From Salinicoccus sesuvii (GTDB taxonomy: Bacteria; Bacillota; Bacilli; Staphylococcales; Salinicoccaceae), in assembly GCF_042648145.1 (NCBI RefSeq), contig NZ_JBHRWV010000012.1, positions 62,001 to 126,000 of the forward strand: 64,000 nt of DNA. Reading direction: 5' to 3'. A model generated the notes under the pieces. That model made no database searches and had not been told where the DNA came from. It saw nothing but the letters and a program-made list of their open reading frames with translations. Positions 25,209 to 34,004 of the stretch are shown here, in pieces. A program made the translations under genes and the position numbers. Every line of letters begins with the position of its first letter. The stretch's first letter is position 1.

Positions 25209-25239
25209 AAAAGTCTAACTAACAGGTTAGACTTTTTCT
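25209..25239 (+). terminator. Intrinsic terminator after the TupA-like gene
   Basis: AAAAGTCTAAC-TAACAG-GTTAGACTTTT followed by T-rich sequence. It ends the operon that began near 14.1 kb. Confidence 0.85.
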
Positions 25240-25316
25240 ATGTTTAAATGGCTACAATTTGCGAGTGGCACTTCTGGTTCGTCTATCTGCTATGAGCATG
25301 CTGGGAATTTTGTATA

Positions 25317-25325
25317 TGATATAAT
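25317..25325 (+). promoter_or_regulatory. Extended -10 promoter of the ATP-grasp array
   Basis: TG-A-TATAAT is a perfect extended -10 without a recognisable -35, 68 bases before the first of the five tandem ATP-grasp genes. Confidence 0.6.
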
Positions 25326-25392
25326 TTTATAAAGTCGATAGAGAAAAGTATGAACTCTCAAGTGGTTCACGGATGAAACAGGAGGAATGGTT

Positions 25393-27027
25393 ATGAAAGA
25401 ACAAGGTCGGGAGTGGCTACCCCACCTATCTGGCGACATCGTCTCAGAAGCACACGGAAATTATTTGGATGCCTATGTGGTAGCACTTGAAGGATGGCGA
25501 CGCGGTTTAACACTGAAGTGGCACGTCAAAGAGTCGGAGAAGTTTGAGGAGATGCGGAGTTGGTTTGTAGATACCCCGGGTCAATTGTTCACTTTGTCTT
25601 CAGAGCATCGGACACATTATTTCTTTCGAACCCGAGGAGACAAAGTATCCAATGAGGCAGTGGATATAGGCAAGGATAAGGAGAGAACAAAGGTCTCGTT
25701 GCGATCGAAAGGGGTGGTGATCCCGGAAGGTAGGAAGTTCGGTCGGGATACTTCCGATAGCACTATTAAAAAGTATGCCGAAGATCTTCAATTTCCTTTG
25801 GTAGTAAAGCCGCTGGACGGTAGTTTCGGTAGAGGGATCGTTTCCAACATAGAAAACCATCTGGAATTGGAAGCTGCACTCGAATACGTACGGGGAAAGT
25901 TGAACTTCCGTGAAGTGATTATTGAGAGGTATATCCCTGGTAAGGAATATCGTATTTATGTGGTCGATGGCCAAGTCGTCGGTGCAATGAACCGAATACC
26001 GGCTAATATTGTCACAGACGGCATGCATACAATAAAAGCACTAATAGACAAAAAGAATGAAATAAGAGCTTCAAACCCGCGTCTAGTAAGCTGCCCGATC
26101 CTAGTTAATGAGGAAGTGGAAGCGTTTCTGGGCAAGCAGGGCCTGACACTCGATTCGATCCCTCAACCAAACAAGACAATCTTTCTGACAGACAAAACGA
26201 ACATTTCCATTGGTGGCGATCCGATTGATGTATTGGACGAAATATCGACAGAAATCAAAGAATCCGCCGTTAGTGCGCTAAAAGCTGTACCACAGTTGAG
26301 CCACGGGGCAGTTGATCTCATCGTTCATGAAGACACCTTGCAACCTTATATCATTGAATTGAATCCAACTGCCAATCTAGGCGGATTGCTTTATCCAATC
26401 AAGGGGCGAGCAAGAGATATTCCTCGGGCAATTATAGATCATTATTTTCCAGAGACGATTGACGATGATCGGGAAACTTCTACTGTCTATTTCAGCTACG
26501 ATGAAGCATTGATCCCATTAAAAGATAAGACAGCCTTCAGAAGCACATTAGTGCCGTTCAAGTACGAAGTACTACATGCTAGAAAACATGTTTTAACTGG
26601 AACGGTCGATGATTTTAATTTTCATCAATGGATCAAAGCTCAAGCGTTTGAGCACGATTTAATCGGTCGTATTGAGACAAAAGGAAATGGTCGTATAGAA
26701 GTCATTGTCGGGGGTAATACTGTCTATGGTCTGGACAGATTTGCAGAAAGTCTCTCGCAGCAGGAGAGCGCAGTCGATTTCGCTGTTTCTGATGAAGCGG
26801 AGTACAATGGAACGATAAAAATTGGATTCGAAATTGAAGGCGAGCAAAGAGAGTTGCAAGCACAGTACAAGGAGAATCAGGGAAAGCTTGCTGCGGCTGA
26901 AAGAGAATTGAAAAAACTGGAGAAACAATACAACAATATGCTGACTAGTCGGGCTTGGAAGTTGACTAGTCCGCTTAGAAAACTGACTGGATCTGTAAAG
27001 TTTCTGTATAGAAATGCTAAGAGATAG
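25393..27027 (+). CDS. ATP-grasp ligase with acylphosphatase-like domain, array copy 1
   Basis: The 544 aa show four parts. A head domain (1-95, WLPHL and ALEGWRRGL) is shared by the array. A CphA/GshF-type ATP-grasp domain (about 100-355) has phosphate loop KPLDGSFGRG, NRIPANIVTDGMHTI and metal-site IELNPTANLGG. An acylphosphatase-like domain (about 393-478) has lost the catalytic Arg (FHQW) and Asn. A coiled coil and the tail SRAWKLTSPLRKL end the protein. IELNPTA replaces the E-x-N-x-RP seen in copies 2-4. Expected chemistry is ATP-dependent amide formation through an acyl phosphate. ATG 25393 has GGAGG 7 bases away. ATG 25387 sits too close to it. Substrates are unknown. Confidence 0.85.
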   Translation: MKEQGREWLPHLSGDIVSEAHGNYLDAYVVALEGWRRGLTLKWHVKESEKFEEMRSWFVDTPGQLFTLSSEHRTHYFFRTRGDKVSNEAVDIGKDKERTKVSLRSKGVVIPEGRKFGRDTSDSTIKKYAEDLQFPLVVKPLDGSFGRGIVSNIENHLELEAALEYVRGKLNFREVIIERYIPGKEYRIYVVDGQVVGAMNRIPANIVTDGMHTIKALIDKKNEIRASNPRLVSCPILVNEEVEAFLGKQGLTLDSIPQPNKTIFLTDKTNISIGGDPIDVLDEISTEIKESAVSALKAVPQLSHGAVDLIVHEDTLQPYIIELNPTANLGGLLYPIKGRARDIPRAIIDHYFPETIDDDRETSTVYFSYDEALIPLKDKTAFRSTLVPFKYEVLHARKHVLTGTVDDFNFHQWIKAQAFEHDLIGRIETKGNGRIEVIVGGNTVYGLDRFAESLSQQESAVDFAVSDEAEYNGTIKIGFEIEGEQRELQAQYKENQGKLAAAERELKKLEKQYNNMLTSRAWKLTSPLRKLTGSVKFLYRNAKR

Positions 27028-27155
27028 AAAGGGTAGATTAAGAAAAATATCTTTTGAACTCTTTATATCAATCACTCATTGATCTAAGTAAAAGGACGTC
27101 ATACTGTACCCTCTTTTTTATGAGGCGAATTATTATATGAAAGGAGCGCGAATTG

Positions 27156-28730
27156 ATGAATGAAAAACGAAACGATGTGTCGGGGTTCCCGGAAAGTGCC
27201 CATGGCGTTGCTTTGATAGCTTATACTATTTCACTTGAAGCGTGGCGAAGGGGAATTGAAGTAAAGTTTTTTAAAACATTTGTCAAAAACCAAATTAAAG
27301 CGCGGTACACTTTGTCCTATGCTGGTCGAGAACACACATTCCAGTTGTCTCTGGGAGATAAGGTGTCGAAAGAAGCGAGAAGCATTGGTAAAAGCAAAAC
27401 ATTAACCAGACGGTATTTAACGGATGCAAATGTATCAATGCCTGAAGGCGAAGTTTTTTCTGTTTATAACAGTGAATTTTGCGAAGCTATTGGTTACGCG
27501 AAAGCATTGGGATATCCTGTTATAATAAAACCCGCCCGAGCGAGTTTGGCAATTGGCGTTCACACGAATATCATGGATGAAGAAGCGCTAGTAAGAGCGC
27601 TCGATGAAGTACACGGCGAACTTGGGTATAATGATATCATCATAGAACGACATGTAGCTGGAGAAGATACTAGGGCTTATGTCATAGAGGATCAAGTCAT
27701 CGGGGCTTTCAAAAGGGTGCCGGCTAGAGTTGAAGGGGATGGTATACAAAGCCTCGAAGCACTGATTGACAGTAAAAATATCTACCGAAAGCAGAACCCC
27801 CATCTGAGTGGCAATTTGATTGAAAAGAATGATGCATTAAAAACTAAGATTCGTGCCCAAGGCTATCATATGGATACTATTATTGAAAAAGGTAAGCGTA
27901 TCACCCTGAGTGACAGTACGTTTGCTAAAGATTGCTCGGAGATTGTAGATATCACAGATGAGGTGAGTCAAGATTACAAGCGTACAGCCATCCAAGCGAT
28001 CAGAAACATTCCTGGGATGCCACTAGCGGGTGTAGATATTATGATGGACCAAGAGACAGATCGCAACTATGTCCTTGAAGTGAACTGCAGGCCGAATATC
28101 GGCGGGCATCTATATCCTTCCGTTGGACGCAGCAGAGATATTCCAAGTGCCATTATCGATTACTACTTCCCAGAAAGTACAGAAGTCGATCCAGGGTACA
28201 ACGTAAATTTTGTGTATGATTTTGATTCAGTGACGAGTTTTTTGAAGAGTGGTAAAGCACAGAGTGTTACTTTGCCGGCATTACCAAAGAAGAATGTAGA
28301 AAATCGTCATTTCAAAGTAACCGGCGATGTGGAAAAAGTGAAGAAATGGATTATAAAGAACGCAACTGGATATAGACTGGGCGGCAGCATAGAAGATATC
28401 GGTACTCATCAATTACAACTCATCATTGCGGGACGTAGAAGACACATTGAAGATTTCTTGGAAAAAATGATGCAAACTCAAGCAGGTGTTAATATAGAAA
28501 CGACTAAAGAAAATGCTTGGGATGAGGTCATCATGTATCCATTTGATAGTTCGCACAGTGCCTTCTCAAGTGTAGCAGAGCATCTATCAGATGATGTTGA
28601 AAATCAACTAAAACAACTGCAGAAGGAAAACAAGGCATTGCATAAAGAAATCAACAAGTTAAAAGAGAGTCGATCGTGGAAGATAACCAAGCCATTGAGA
28701 GCAATAGGGTCAAGGAAGAAAAGAAAATAG
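27156..28730 (+). CDS. ATP-grasp ligase with acylphosphatase-like domain, array copy 2 (altered phosphate loop)
   Basis: The 524 aa have the same architecture as copy 1 but lack the first WLPHL residues and begin near ESAHGVALIAYTISLEAWRRG. The ATP-grasp phosphate loop reads KPARASLAIGV (about 125-135) where the other copies have KPx(D/N)(G/E)xxGxG, so glycine-rich contacts are missing and ATP use may be changed or lost. The metal-site ELEVNCRPNIGGH-type segment (LEVNCRPNIGG) is intact. The acylphosphatase-like region (about 380-465) lacks Arg and Asn. The tail is SRSWKITKPLR. ATG 27156 is 9 bases after AAGGAG, and TTG 27153 is rejected. It could be a non-catalytic partner of another copy. 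Confidence 0.82.
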   Translation: MNEKRNDVSGFPESAHGVALIAYTISLEAWRRGIEVKFFKTFVKNQIKARYTLSYAGREHTFQLSLGDKVSKEARSIGKSKTLTRRYLTDANVSMPEGEVFSVYNSEFCEAIGYAKALGYPVIIKPARASLAIGVHTNIMDEEALVRALDEVHGELGYNDIIIERHVAGEDTRAYVIEDQVIGAFKRVPARVEGDGIQSLEALIDSKNIYRKQNPHLSGNLIEKNDALKTKIRAQGYHMDTIIEKGKRITLSDSTFAKDCSEIVDITDEVSQDYKRTAIQAIRNIPGMPLAGVDIMMDQETDRNYVLEVNCRPNIGGHLYPSVGRSRDIPSAIIDYYFPESTEVDPGYNVNFVYDFDSVTSFLKSGKAQSVTLPALPKKNVENRHFKVTGDVEKVKKWIIKNATGYRLGGSIEDIGTHQLQLIIAGRRRHIEDFLEKMMQTQAGVNIETTKENAWDEVIMYPFDSSHSAFSSVAEHLSDDVENQLKQLQKENKALHKEINKLKESRSWKITKPLRAIGSRKKRK

Positions 28731-28764
28731 CTAGATGTATAGTTGTGAAAGGAAGTTGTGTGGT

Positions 28765-30363
28765 ATGGATTCGAAGCTAGAAGGTTGGCTCCCTCATTTA
28801 ATCGATGCTATCCCAGTTGCAGCGCGCAAGAATCACACAAGCCTATATGCAATTGCGCTGGAGGGCTGGCGACGTGGGTTGGGTGTTACATTTTTTAATG
28901 ACGATAGAAATAGAATCGGTTGTTCTTTAACGTATAATGGGCGCAGTTACCCTTTTATTGGATCGAGTGGTGAACTGATTACAGATGAAATCGTGGATAT
29001 ATGCGATGACAAAGGCAAAACCAACGAATATCTTTCAAACGCTGATGTACCGATACCACTCGGTAGAAAGTTTGACGAAAGTAACACAGTCGATGAAATT
29101 CTATCATATGCAGAGGAAATCAAATATCCTTTAGTACTAAAACCGACAGACGGTCGAGCAGGGCGTGGGGTATATGCAGGTATCAGAAATTCCGATGAAT
29201 TAAATTATGCCCTGAAATCAGTCAGAGACAAACTGGGTTACAAAAATGTACTTCTCCAACAGTATGTGACTGGTGATGAAGTTCGTATTTACGTACTGGA
29301 CGGTAGAGTGTTGGCTGCCTCGAATAGAAAGCCTGCCAACATATTAGGAGACGGAATATCAACCGCAAAAGTGTTAATTGAAAGAAAGAATGAATTGCGC
29401 AAAAAAGTGCCCAGTCTATATTTTAGACCGATTAAGATAGACAAGGAAGTTCATAATGCCCTGAAAGGTAAAGGATACACCCTTGAAAGTGTGCCGAGAA
29501 AAGGTGAACGTATTCTGCTTAGAAGTGTCAGCAATCTATCTAAGGGCGGTGAGTCTGTAGATATCACCAGCATGCTGACAGAAGAACAAAGGGATATTGC
29601 TGTAAGAGCAACAGAAGCAGTGCCCGGGCTAGTACAATGTGGAGTAGATATGATCATAAACGAAGAGACGGGGTCTGGAGTCGTACTCGAGTTAAATACA
29701 AGGCCCGGAATCGGCAATCACCTCTTTCCAGTAGAGGGTCAGGCTACAGATATTCCAAAAGAAATCGTAGACTTTTATATTCCGGAGACTAAAGGTATAA
29801 AAACTGATGACTCGAATGTATATTTCGAATTTAAAAATATAATTGGAGTACTTAAAGAAAAGGCAACTGCTGAAATCGACGTTTGTCCATACCCTGAAAG
29901 GCTTGTGGCACATAGACTTGTGGTCAATGGAGAAGTAAACACATTACTGTTGTATAATAAAATACAACGGCTTGCATTTGAAAACGCCATCCATGGCTAT
30001 GTAAAATCGGATGTATCTGAAAATCTAATCATCGTTGTTGGCAGCACATCCAAGCAAGTCTTCGAAGATTTTTTGCATCAGGTTGAAAATATCTTTAAAG
30101 AGCATCGTTTGACACTAGCTGAAATTGAAGAATACACACGTCCAGTACTCGCCGGTTTCCGTCTATTGGATGCAGTAAATGATATGAGCTTGAAGAAACT
30201 GAGAGAAGAAGTAAAAGATACTGTGCAAAAACGGCAGTCTATCGAGAAAGAGAAGGCAAGAATTGATCGAAGAATAGATTTGATGCAAAGCAGCATGTCG
30301 TGGAAGTTATCTAGCCCAATTAGAGTGATAACAAAGACGTTTAAGAAGCGACCGAAGAAATAA
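28765..30363 (+). CDS. ATP-grasp ligase with acylphosphatase-like domain, array copy 3
   Basis: The 532 aa have the head motif GWLPHLIDAIP and ALEGWRRGLG, an ATP-grasp domain with phosphate loop KPTDGRAGRGVY, the NRKPANILGDG segment, and metal site LELNTRPGIGNH. The acylphosphatase-like region (about 385-470) is recognisable only by AFENAIHGYV and is without catalytic residues. A predicted coiled coil and the tail SMSWKLSSPIR end it. The ATP-grasp site appears complete, so this copy is expected to be an active ligase. ATG 28765 is selected because AAAGGAAG lies 10 bases before it. The upstream ATG 28735 has no ribosome site. It begins 34 bp after copy 2, in the same transcript. Confidence 0.84.
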   Translation: MDSKLEGWLPHLIDAIPVAARKNHTSLYAIALEGWRRGLGVTFFNDDRNRIGCSLTYNGRSYPFIGSSGELITDEIVDICDDKGKTNEYLSNADVPIPLGRKFDESNTVDEILSYAEEIKYPLVLKPTDGRAGRGVYAGIRNSDELNYALKSVRDKLGYKNVLLQQYVTGDEVRIYVLDGRVLAASNRKPANILGDGISTAKVLIERKNELRKKVPSLYFRPIKIDKEVHNALKGKGYTLESVPRKGERILLRSVSNLSKGGESVDITSMLTEEQRDIAVRATEAVPGLVQCGVDMIINEETGSGVVLELNTRPGIGNHLFPVEGQATDIPKEIVDFYIPETKGIKTDDSNVYFEFKNIIGVLKEKATAEIDVCPYPERLVAHRLVVNGEVNTLLLYNKIQRLAFENAIHGYVKSDVSENLIIVVGSTSKQVFEDFLHQVENIFKEHRLTLAEIEEYTRPVLAGFRLLDAVNDMSLKKLREEVKDTVQKRQSIEKEKARIDRRIDLMQSSMSWKLSSPIRVITKTFKKRPKK

Positions 30364-30395
30364 TTAATCGTTATAAAAGCCGGAGGTTGTAAACA

Positions 30396-32009
30396 ATGAA
30401 TGAAACAGAATTTAGATGGATGCCTCATCATGAAGGTGCTGTACCACCAGCAGGTCAAGGCAAGAGGATCAGTACTTATACGGTAGCGCTTGAAGGATGG
30501 CGCAGAGGTCTGACGTTAAAATATTATAGTCATTTTGATGAGAATAACCTTTTAAAGCTTCGTTATTCCTTAAGCGATGGCAAGAAGACACATGATTTTC
30601 AGCTATCCATGGGCGACGGTGTGACTCAAGAAGCATTTGATATTTGCGACAATAAGGAAATCACTAAACAGTACTTGAGAAATGCAGAAGTACCAGTACC
30701 CGTGCCTACAGGCAAGATGTTCGATAAAAATGCGAGCAATGAAGCTATCATGAAATTTGCTGAAACAATGGAATTTCCGGTCGTTTTCAAACCAACAGAC
30801 GGCAATGCTGGAAATGGTGTTTTTGCAAATATTGAAAGTCTTCAGGAGCTCGAAGATATCATCCCTTATGTAAGAGAAGAAATGGGATTCAAGGAAGTAA
30901 TCCTTGAGGATTATATTCCGGGTAGAGAATTCAGGGTAGTTGTAATCGGAGACCGGGTCCTCGGGGCCATGATACGCAGACCTGCAAGCGTCTTAGGGGA
31001 CGGAGAGCATACGATCAAAGAATTGATATACCAAACGAATGAAATCCGCAAAACCAATCCACACCTCACTAGCCGGTTGATTAAAGTGGACAGAGAAATA
31101 CGATCCATGCTCATGAGAAAAGGATATAAGTTGAACACCATACCTGAAGCGGGAGAACGTATATATTTGAGGGAGAAGAGTAACCTCTCTAAAGGTGGCG
31201 ATGCCATCGATGTGACAGATAAACTGACAGAAAATCTAAAGCAAATTGCGAGGAATGTCGGCAAGGCGATACCAGGCCTGCAGCACTATGGTGTTGACAT
31301 GATTGTAAACGAGGAGAAAGATACCGGGGTAATTTTGGAGGTCAACGCCAGACCAGGATTTGGTGGACACCTATTCCCGATGGAAGGCCAGCCTAGGGAT
31401 TTTGCCAAAGAGATTATAGAGTTCTACTTCCCGGAAACAAAAGAAAAAGAGAGGTCATGGCTCTATTTCGACTTCGATAGTGCACTAGAGCCCATTAAAA
31501 ACAGAACAGCAGCTTCGGTTGAACTGACGACAATTACACCTAAGAAAACGTACGGTAAAAAGCTGGTGCTATCTGGAAATGTTCAAGTACCTGGTTTTCG
31601 CGGTTGGATTAAGCAACAAGCAAAATACAGGGATTTGAATGGTTATGTAGAAAACCAGGATGACGGAACGGTTTTAATCATCGTAGCTGGAACGGATCAA
31701 TTGTTGATTGAAGAATTCGTTAAAAAATGTTTCAAGGGGCCAAAAGACAAAGATGTCGAAGTTACCGCAATCGATGAACAAGAGTATAATAAGCCCGTAA
31801 AAATATTCTTCGAAATTAAAAGTCGTAAAACAGAGTTGTCCGCCTTGGAATTAGAAAGAAAAGTTGAAAAGCTTGAAGCAAGAAATGAAATGCTTGAATC
31901 GAAGAATCAGGAATTGATAGATAGATATCATAGATTCAAGTCAAGAAAGGCTTGGAAAATCACAGCACCATTACGAAAGACTTATGAACTGGTAAAAGGA
32001 AGAAAATAA
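30396..32009 (+). CDS. ATP-grasp ligase with intact-looking acylphosphatase domain, array copy 4
   Basis: The 537 aa are the clearest member of the array. The head reads FRWMPHHEGAVPPAG and ALEGWRRGLT. The ATP-grasp domain has phosphate loop KPTDGNAGNGVF (132-143) and metal site LEVNARPGFGGH (314-325). The acylphosphatase domain (about 388-475) opens LVLSGNVQVPGFRGWIKQQA and continues LNGYVENQDDG, keeping the Arg (402) and Asn (420) that act in true acylphosphatases. A coiled coil (476-510) and the tail SRKAWKITAPLRK follow. Since ATP-grasp enzymes make acyl phosphates and acylphosphatase cleaves them, the fusion could edit or release activated intermediates (inference). GGAGGT precedes the ATG by 7 bases. 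Confidence 0.88.
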   Translation: MNETEFRWMPHHEGAVPPAGQGKRISTYTVALEGWRRGLTLKYYSHFDENNLLKLRYSLSDGKKTHDFQLSMGDGVTQEAFDICDNKEITKQYLRNAEVPVPVPTGKMFDKNASNEAIMKFAETMEFPVVFKPTDGNAGNGVFANIESLQELEDIIPYVREEMGFKEVILEDYIPGREFRVVVIGDRVLGAMIRRPASVLGDGEHTIKELIYQTNEIRKTNPHLTSRLIKVDREIRSMLMRKGYKLNTIPEAGERIYLREKSNLSKGGDAIDVTDKLTENLKQIARNVGKAIPGLQHYGVDMIVNEEKDTGVILEVNARPGFGGHLFPMEGQPRDFAKEIIEFYFPETKEKERSWLYFDFDSALEPIKNRTAASVELTTITPKKTYGKKLVLSGNVQVPGFRGWIKQQAKYRDLNGYVENQDDGTVLIIVAGTDQLLIEEFVKKCFKGPKDKDVEVTAIDEQEYNKPVKIFFEIKSRKTELSALELERKVEKLEARNEMLESKNQELIDRYHRFKSRKAWKITAPLRKTYELVKGRK

Positions 32010-32068
32010 TTTTAGTGTAATACGTTCTGCAAGTGAAAATGACATCATTTCTCGTTGGGGGATTCTAT

Positions 32069-33865
32069 ATGGATACAAACAATATAAAATGGCTAGATCA
32101 TCTGGAGGAAGCAATACCACATGAAGGGTATGGAAACAGATTAAGTATGTATCTGATTGCCCTAGAGGCTTGGCGTAGAGGTATCACTGTTAATTTTTTT
32201 ACCATCGATAACCCTGAGAATAAGCTTTTGATACGTTATTCCTTAGAATTCAATGGAAGAGTGCATCGATTTGAATCTTCCATGGGAGATATGTTGTCAA
32301 AAGAAGCTTACGATGTATGCGATTATAAAGATCTAACAAAAAAATATTTATCCGATGCTGGAGTTAAAGTACCAAAAGGTGAAGTCTTCAGTACTTCAGC
32401 AAGCGAAGCGGAGATACTTGAATTTGCAAATTCCTTGTCTTTTCCAATAGTAGTAAAACCTTTGAATGAAAATGCAGGCAAAGGTGTCTTTTCAAATGTT
32501 TATTCTGAGCAAAATTTGCTAGACGTTGTGGATTACTTGAAAACAGAACTTGGTTATCGCCATATAATTATTGAGGAATTTATATCAGGCAATGAATACC
32601 GTATGTTAACTGTGGATGGCAAATTAGTGGGGGCAGTCAATAGAGTGCCGGCCAACATTGTTGGAAATGGTAAAGATAGCATCGAAACATTGATAAGAGT
32701 AAAAAATAGAAGTAAATCAAATAATCCAGCGATATCAAAAAAAAGAATACAATTGGATAAAGAAGTGCTCCACGAAATTGAACGCAAAGGATATACAAAA
32801 GATAGTGTACTAGAAAACGGGGAGCAGCTGTTTTTAAGAGCTAAATCCAACATCTCTGCTGGCGGTGACCCGGTAGATATTACAGATGATATTTCAGAAG
32901 AGATGAAAAGTATTGCTGAGGAGGCGACAAAGGCAATTCCAGGGCTAAAACTTGCTGGATTGGACTTTATCGTTGATCCTGAGACCAAAGTTTCAACAGT
33001 TATTGAGATCAATACTAAGCCCATGCTCGGACTTCATGTCTTTCCAATTAAAGGAAAAGCAAGAGACGTTGTGGCTCCTATTATCGATTTATACTTTCCA
33101 GAAACAATTAATACAGAAAAGAGCAGTCTTTTCTTCGATTTCAATGACAAAATAGCTCCTTTAGATCATTTGACCGTCAAGGAAGTGACTGTTTCACCAC
33201 TTGAAAAAGCAAATGTGGGGTGCAGCAGGGAGTTTATTATTGAACAGGAAAAAAATCAGGGTAATTTGCTGAAGGAGACAAGACTGCAAGCGTTAAAGCT
33301 CGGTGTTCATGGATTTATCAAAAAAGTAGAGACTGACAGGTATAACGTGGTTGCAGCATGTGAAAATGATAAAATCATGGAAGAGTTTAAGTCTTTCTTT
33401 TATCGAGATACTGAAGAATTTGGGATCCTTGAAGTAGAGGAGCAGGAATGGCATAAACCTATTAAGGCAGGCTTCACAATTAAAAAAGAGACGATATCAG
33501 AAATAGAAGATAAGCTTAAAAAGGAAGAGAAGAAAACAAGTAGGCTAACTTCTAAGATTGGAACTCTTGAAGAAAAACTGGAGCTTGAGCAGAGCGAAAC
33601 GCAAAAGAAACAACAAGAAGTTGCACATCTTAATGAGGCAATCGAATCATTGAAAAGAGAGTTGCAGGAGTTAAAAGAAGCAAACGTGGAAGTAACCTTG
33701 AAGCTAGGAGAAACAGAACGGGCTTTTGTCAGTACAAAACATACATTGACTGAGAAGCTCGAGACTTTTAAAAGAGAACATGCAAAGCTAACAAGAAATT
33801 ATGAAGATGTTCTGAACAGTAAGTCGTGGAAAATTACAAAACCTCTTAGAAGGTTCAACAGATAA
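32069..33865 (+). CDS. ATP-grasp ligase with long coiled coil, array copy 5
   Basis: The 598 aa have the head WLDHLEEAIP and ALEAWRRGIT, an ATP-grasp domain with phosphate loop KPLNENAGKGVF, NRVPANIVGNG, and metal site IEINTKPMLGLH. The acylphosphatase-like region is strongly diverged, without catalytic residues (GVHGFIKKV remains). The coiled coil is much longer than in copies 1-4 (about 470-575, heptad-rich in Glu, Lys and Leu) and ends in SKSWKITKPLRRF. ATG 32069 is chosen because GGGGGAT precedes it. The longer frame from 32033 lacks a ribosome site. It is the last gene of the array, followed by a strong palindromic terminator. Confidence 0.85.
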   Translation: MDTNNIKWLDHLEEAIPHEGYGNRLSMYLIALEAWRRGITVNFFTIDNPENKLLIRYSLEFNGRVHRFESSMGDMLSKEAYDVCDYKDLTKKYLSDAGVKVPKGEVFSTSASEAEILEFANSLSFPIVVKPLNENAGKGVFSNVYSEQNLLDVVDYLKTELGYRHIIIEEFISGNEYRMLTVDGKLVGAVNRVPANIVGNGKDSIETLIRVKNRSKSNNPAISKKRIQLDKEVLHEIERKGYTKDSVLENGEQLFLRAKSNISAGGDPVDITDDISEEMKSIAEEATKAIPGLKLAGLDFIVDPETKVSTVIEINTKPMLGLHVFPIKGKARDVVAPIIDLYFPETINTEKSSLFFDFNDKIAPLDHLTVKEVTVSPLEKANVGCSREFIIEQEKNQGNLLKETRLQALKLGVHGFIKKVETDRYNVVAACENDKIMEEFKSFFYRDTEEFGILEVEEQEWHKPIKAGFTIKKETISEIEDKLKKEEKKTSRLTSKIGTLEEKLELEQSETQKKQQEVAHLNEAIESLKRELQELKEANVEVTLKLGETERAFVSTKHTLTEKLETFKREHAKLTRNYEDVLNSKSWKITKPLRRFNR

Positions 33866-33940
33866 GTATTTGAGATAGGTATGGTGCCTTATTACAAGAT
33901 GTAGAGCAACACAGTAAGCTTATTTCATTTAAATTAAAGC

Positions 33941-33987
33941 GCGAGATTCTACAAACCAGCTGGTTTGTAGAATCTCGCACTTTTTTT
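33941..33987. terminator. 38-bp perfect palindrome terminator
   Basis: Positions 33941-33978 are an uninterrupted palindrome (centre CCAGCTGG, arms of 19 bp), followed by ACTTTTTTT on the plus strand. It closes the ATP-grasp array and faces the end of the convergent minus-strand gene, where the U-run is weaker. Confidence 0.85.
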
Positions 33988-34004
33988 AGAGGCTAATTGC
34001 TTTG

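Noticed and set aside
23741..33865. CRISPR or tandem DNA repeat explanation for the repeated gene pattern
   Set aside because: Similarity is at the protein level with diverged DNA. There are no short regularly spaced repeats.
33941..33978. 38-bp perfect palindrome as the end of a mobile element
   Set aside because: It lies between convergent genes and is followed by ACTTTTTTT. There is no matching copy, transposase or target duplication. A terminator explains it.
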